Part shown: piece by piece, positions 32,686 to 33,397 of the stretch
Layout of the letters: each line of letters begins with the position of its first letter
How positions within the stretch are numbered: the first letter of the stretch is position 1
DNA from: an uncultured Oxalobacteraceae bacterium
GTDB taxonomy: Bacteria > Pseudomonadota > Gammaproteobacteria > Burkholderiales > Burkholderiaceae_D
Reading direction: 5' to 3'
Assembly: GCA_903893945.1 (NCBI GenBank)
Contig: CAITOF010000100.1
Location: 1-33,397, forward strand
Length of the DNA stretch: 33,397 bases
The notes under the pieces: model-generated
What the model saw: only the letters and a program-made list of their open reading frames with translations
Database searches by the model: none
Told to the model about the DNA's origin: nothing
Translations under genes and position numbers: made by a program

Positions 32686-33397
32686 CAAATAATATCGCCT
32701 CATCTGTGCGAGCAAAACTTCTGGCTATAGCAAAAGCTGAAAATACCGACTTCAACCAAATATTGGTACGTTTTGCATTGGAACGCATCCTTTACCGCTT
32801 AAGTCAATCGCAGTATGCGGATAATTTCCTCCTCAAGGGTGCATTGCTATTTAATTTATGGTACGACATGCCACACCGGGCCACGCGTGACGTGGACCTC
32901 TTAGGTTATGGCCCAAGCGATCTCAAAGCGCTAGCCCAAACCTTCAAAGATATCGCCAGCGTTGAAGTAGACGACGGAATTATTTTTGACCCAGATACCA
33001 TTAGCATCGAAGAAATCCGCAAAGACGCAGCATACGCTGGCGCACGCGTATTAATTATTGGAGAAATTGAAAAAGCAAGATGCAAGACACAGATTGATAT
33101 AGGATTCGGCGACGCAGTAACTCCCGGACCGGTGCAGGCAACATACCCAGTACTGATCGCAGACTTCCCAGCCCCGCAGCTAAGAACTTATCCTGTCTAT
33201 ACCGTGATTTCAGAAAAACTGCATGCCATCGCCCTACTAGGCATGGCTAACAGCCGTTTAAAGGACTACTTGGATCTCTGGATATTAATAAGCCGTGAAG
33301 TTCTTGATCCACACATTTTGGCTCAGGCAATAGCAGCCACCTTCGTAAGAAGAGGTATGGAAGTTCCGACCAAGCTACCCATTGGGCTAACAAATGA
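32682..33397 (+). CDS. abiEii: AbiEii-family nucleotidyltransferase toxin (3' end outside window)
   Basis: Open to the right edge (about 238 codons visible; family length about 290-310). The nucleotidyltransferase motifs are present: FLLKGALLFNLWYD, RATRDVDLL (catalytic aspartates), a third-strand segment CKTQIDIGFGDAV, and the C-terminal EKLHAIALLGMANSRLKDYLDLW with the conserved lysine and RxKDxxD. The family uses NTPs to modify cellular targets, with GTP binding or tRNA modification reported for relatives. The ATGA overlap with abiEi shows coupling. The pair may sit at the edge of a mobile island, but no integrase is visible here. Confidence 0.9.
   Translation, partial: MTNNIASSVRAKLLAIAKAENTDFNQILVRFALERILYRLSQSQYADNFLLKGALLFNLWYDMPHRATRDVDLLGYGPSDLKALAQTFKDIASVEVDDGIIFDPDTISIEEIRKDAAYAGARVLIIGEIEKARCKTQIDIGFGDAVTPGPVQATYPVLIADFPAPQLRTYPVYTVISEKLHAIALLGMANSRLKDYLDLWILISREVLDPHILAQAIAATFVRRGMEVPTKLPIGLTN

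Overview
The window looks like chromosomal DNA of a heterotrophic, motile, probably betaproteobacterial Gram-negative organism. This rests on GGAG-type ribosome binding sites, TonB-dependent receptors, a Burkholderiales-type chemotaxis receptor, periplasmic c-type cytochromes, and an aromatic-amine-dehydrogenase cluster arranged as in the aau cluster of Alcaligenes faecalis. The assignment comes from gene content and recalled family resemblance; no database search was possible.

Region by region. (1) 1-2373: the end of a GT39-type membrane glycosyltransferase, then a NupC-type nucleoside transporter. (2) 2504-3460: a tRNA-Leu(CAA) gene whose 3' half is repeated about 760 bp downstream. The two copies bracket a tiny relic island carrying an intact brnA antitoxin gene and a brnT toxin gene broken by one in-frame TGA. 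(3) 3595-6963: a small STAS-like protein, a transglutaminase-like Cys-His-Asp protein with a possible frameshift near its start, and a TPR-GGDEF diguanylate cyclase. (4) 7122-12514: a four-gene minus-strand operon (sterol desaturase/fatty acid hydroxylase family, six-TM protein, serine hydrolase, MaoC-like hydratase), with a divergent membrane-anchored nitrilase-family protein. (5) 12599-15064: a TonB-dependent receptor, divergent from (6) 15338-19341: a six-gene unit in the order large subunit, MauE-like, MauD-like, TTQ light chain, monoheme cytochrome c, diheme cytochrome c. It has no MauG, MauF, amicyanin or azurin gene.

(7) 19546-26089: a second NupC paralogue, an exported SAM hydroxide adenosyltransferase (DUF62), a second TonB-dependent receptor, a Crp/Fnr regulator and a GlxA-type AraC regulator, all on the plus strand. 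This could form a scavenging module in which exported enzyme releases adenosine and NupC imports it; that link is inference. (8) 26099-31655: an acyl-CoA dehydrogenase, a glyoxalase/VOC gene remnant, a secreted S53 (sedolisin) protease and a methyl-accepting chemotaxis protein. (9) 31656-33397: an AT-rich leader containing a GC-rich block that can fold, then an AbiE type IV toxin-antitoxin pair whose promoter lies over a 22-bp inverted repeat. The AbiEii toxin gene runs off the right edge.

The most notable points are the TTQ amine dehydrogenase cluster with no visible cofactor-maturation gene, the brnTA relic bounded by tRNA-Leu repeats with only the toxin disabled, the exported SAM hydrolase/nucleoside transporter neighbourhood, and the abiE promoter/operator arrangement that predicts a leaderless or nearly leaderless message.
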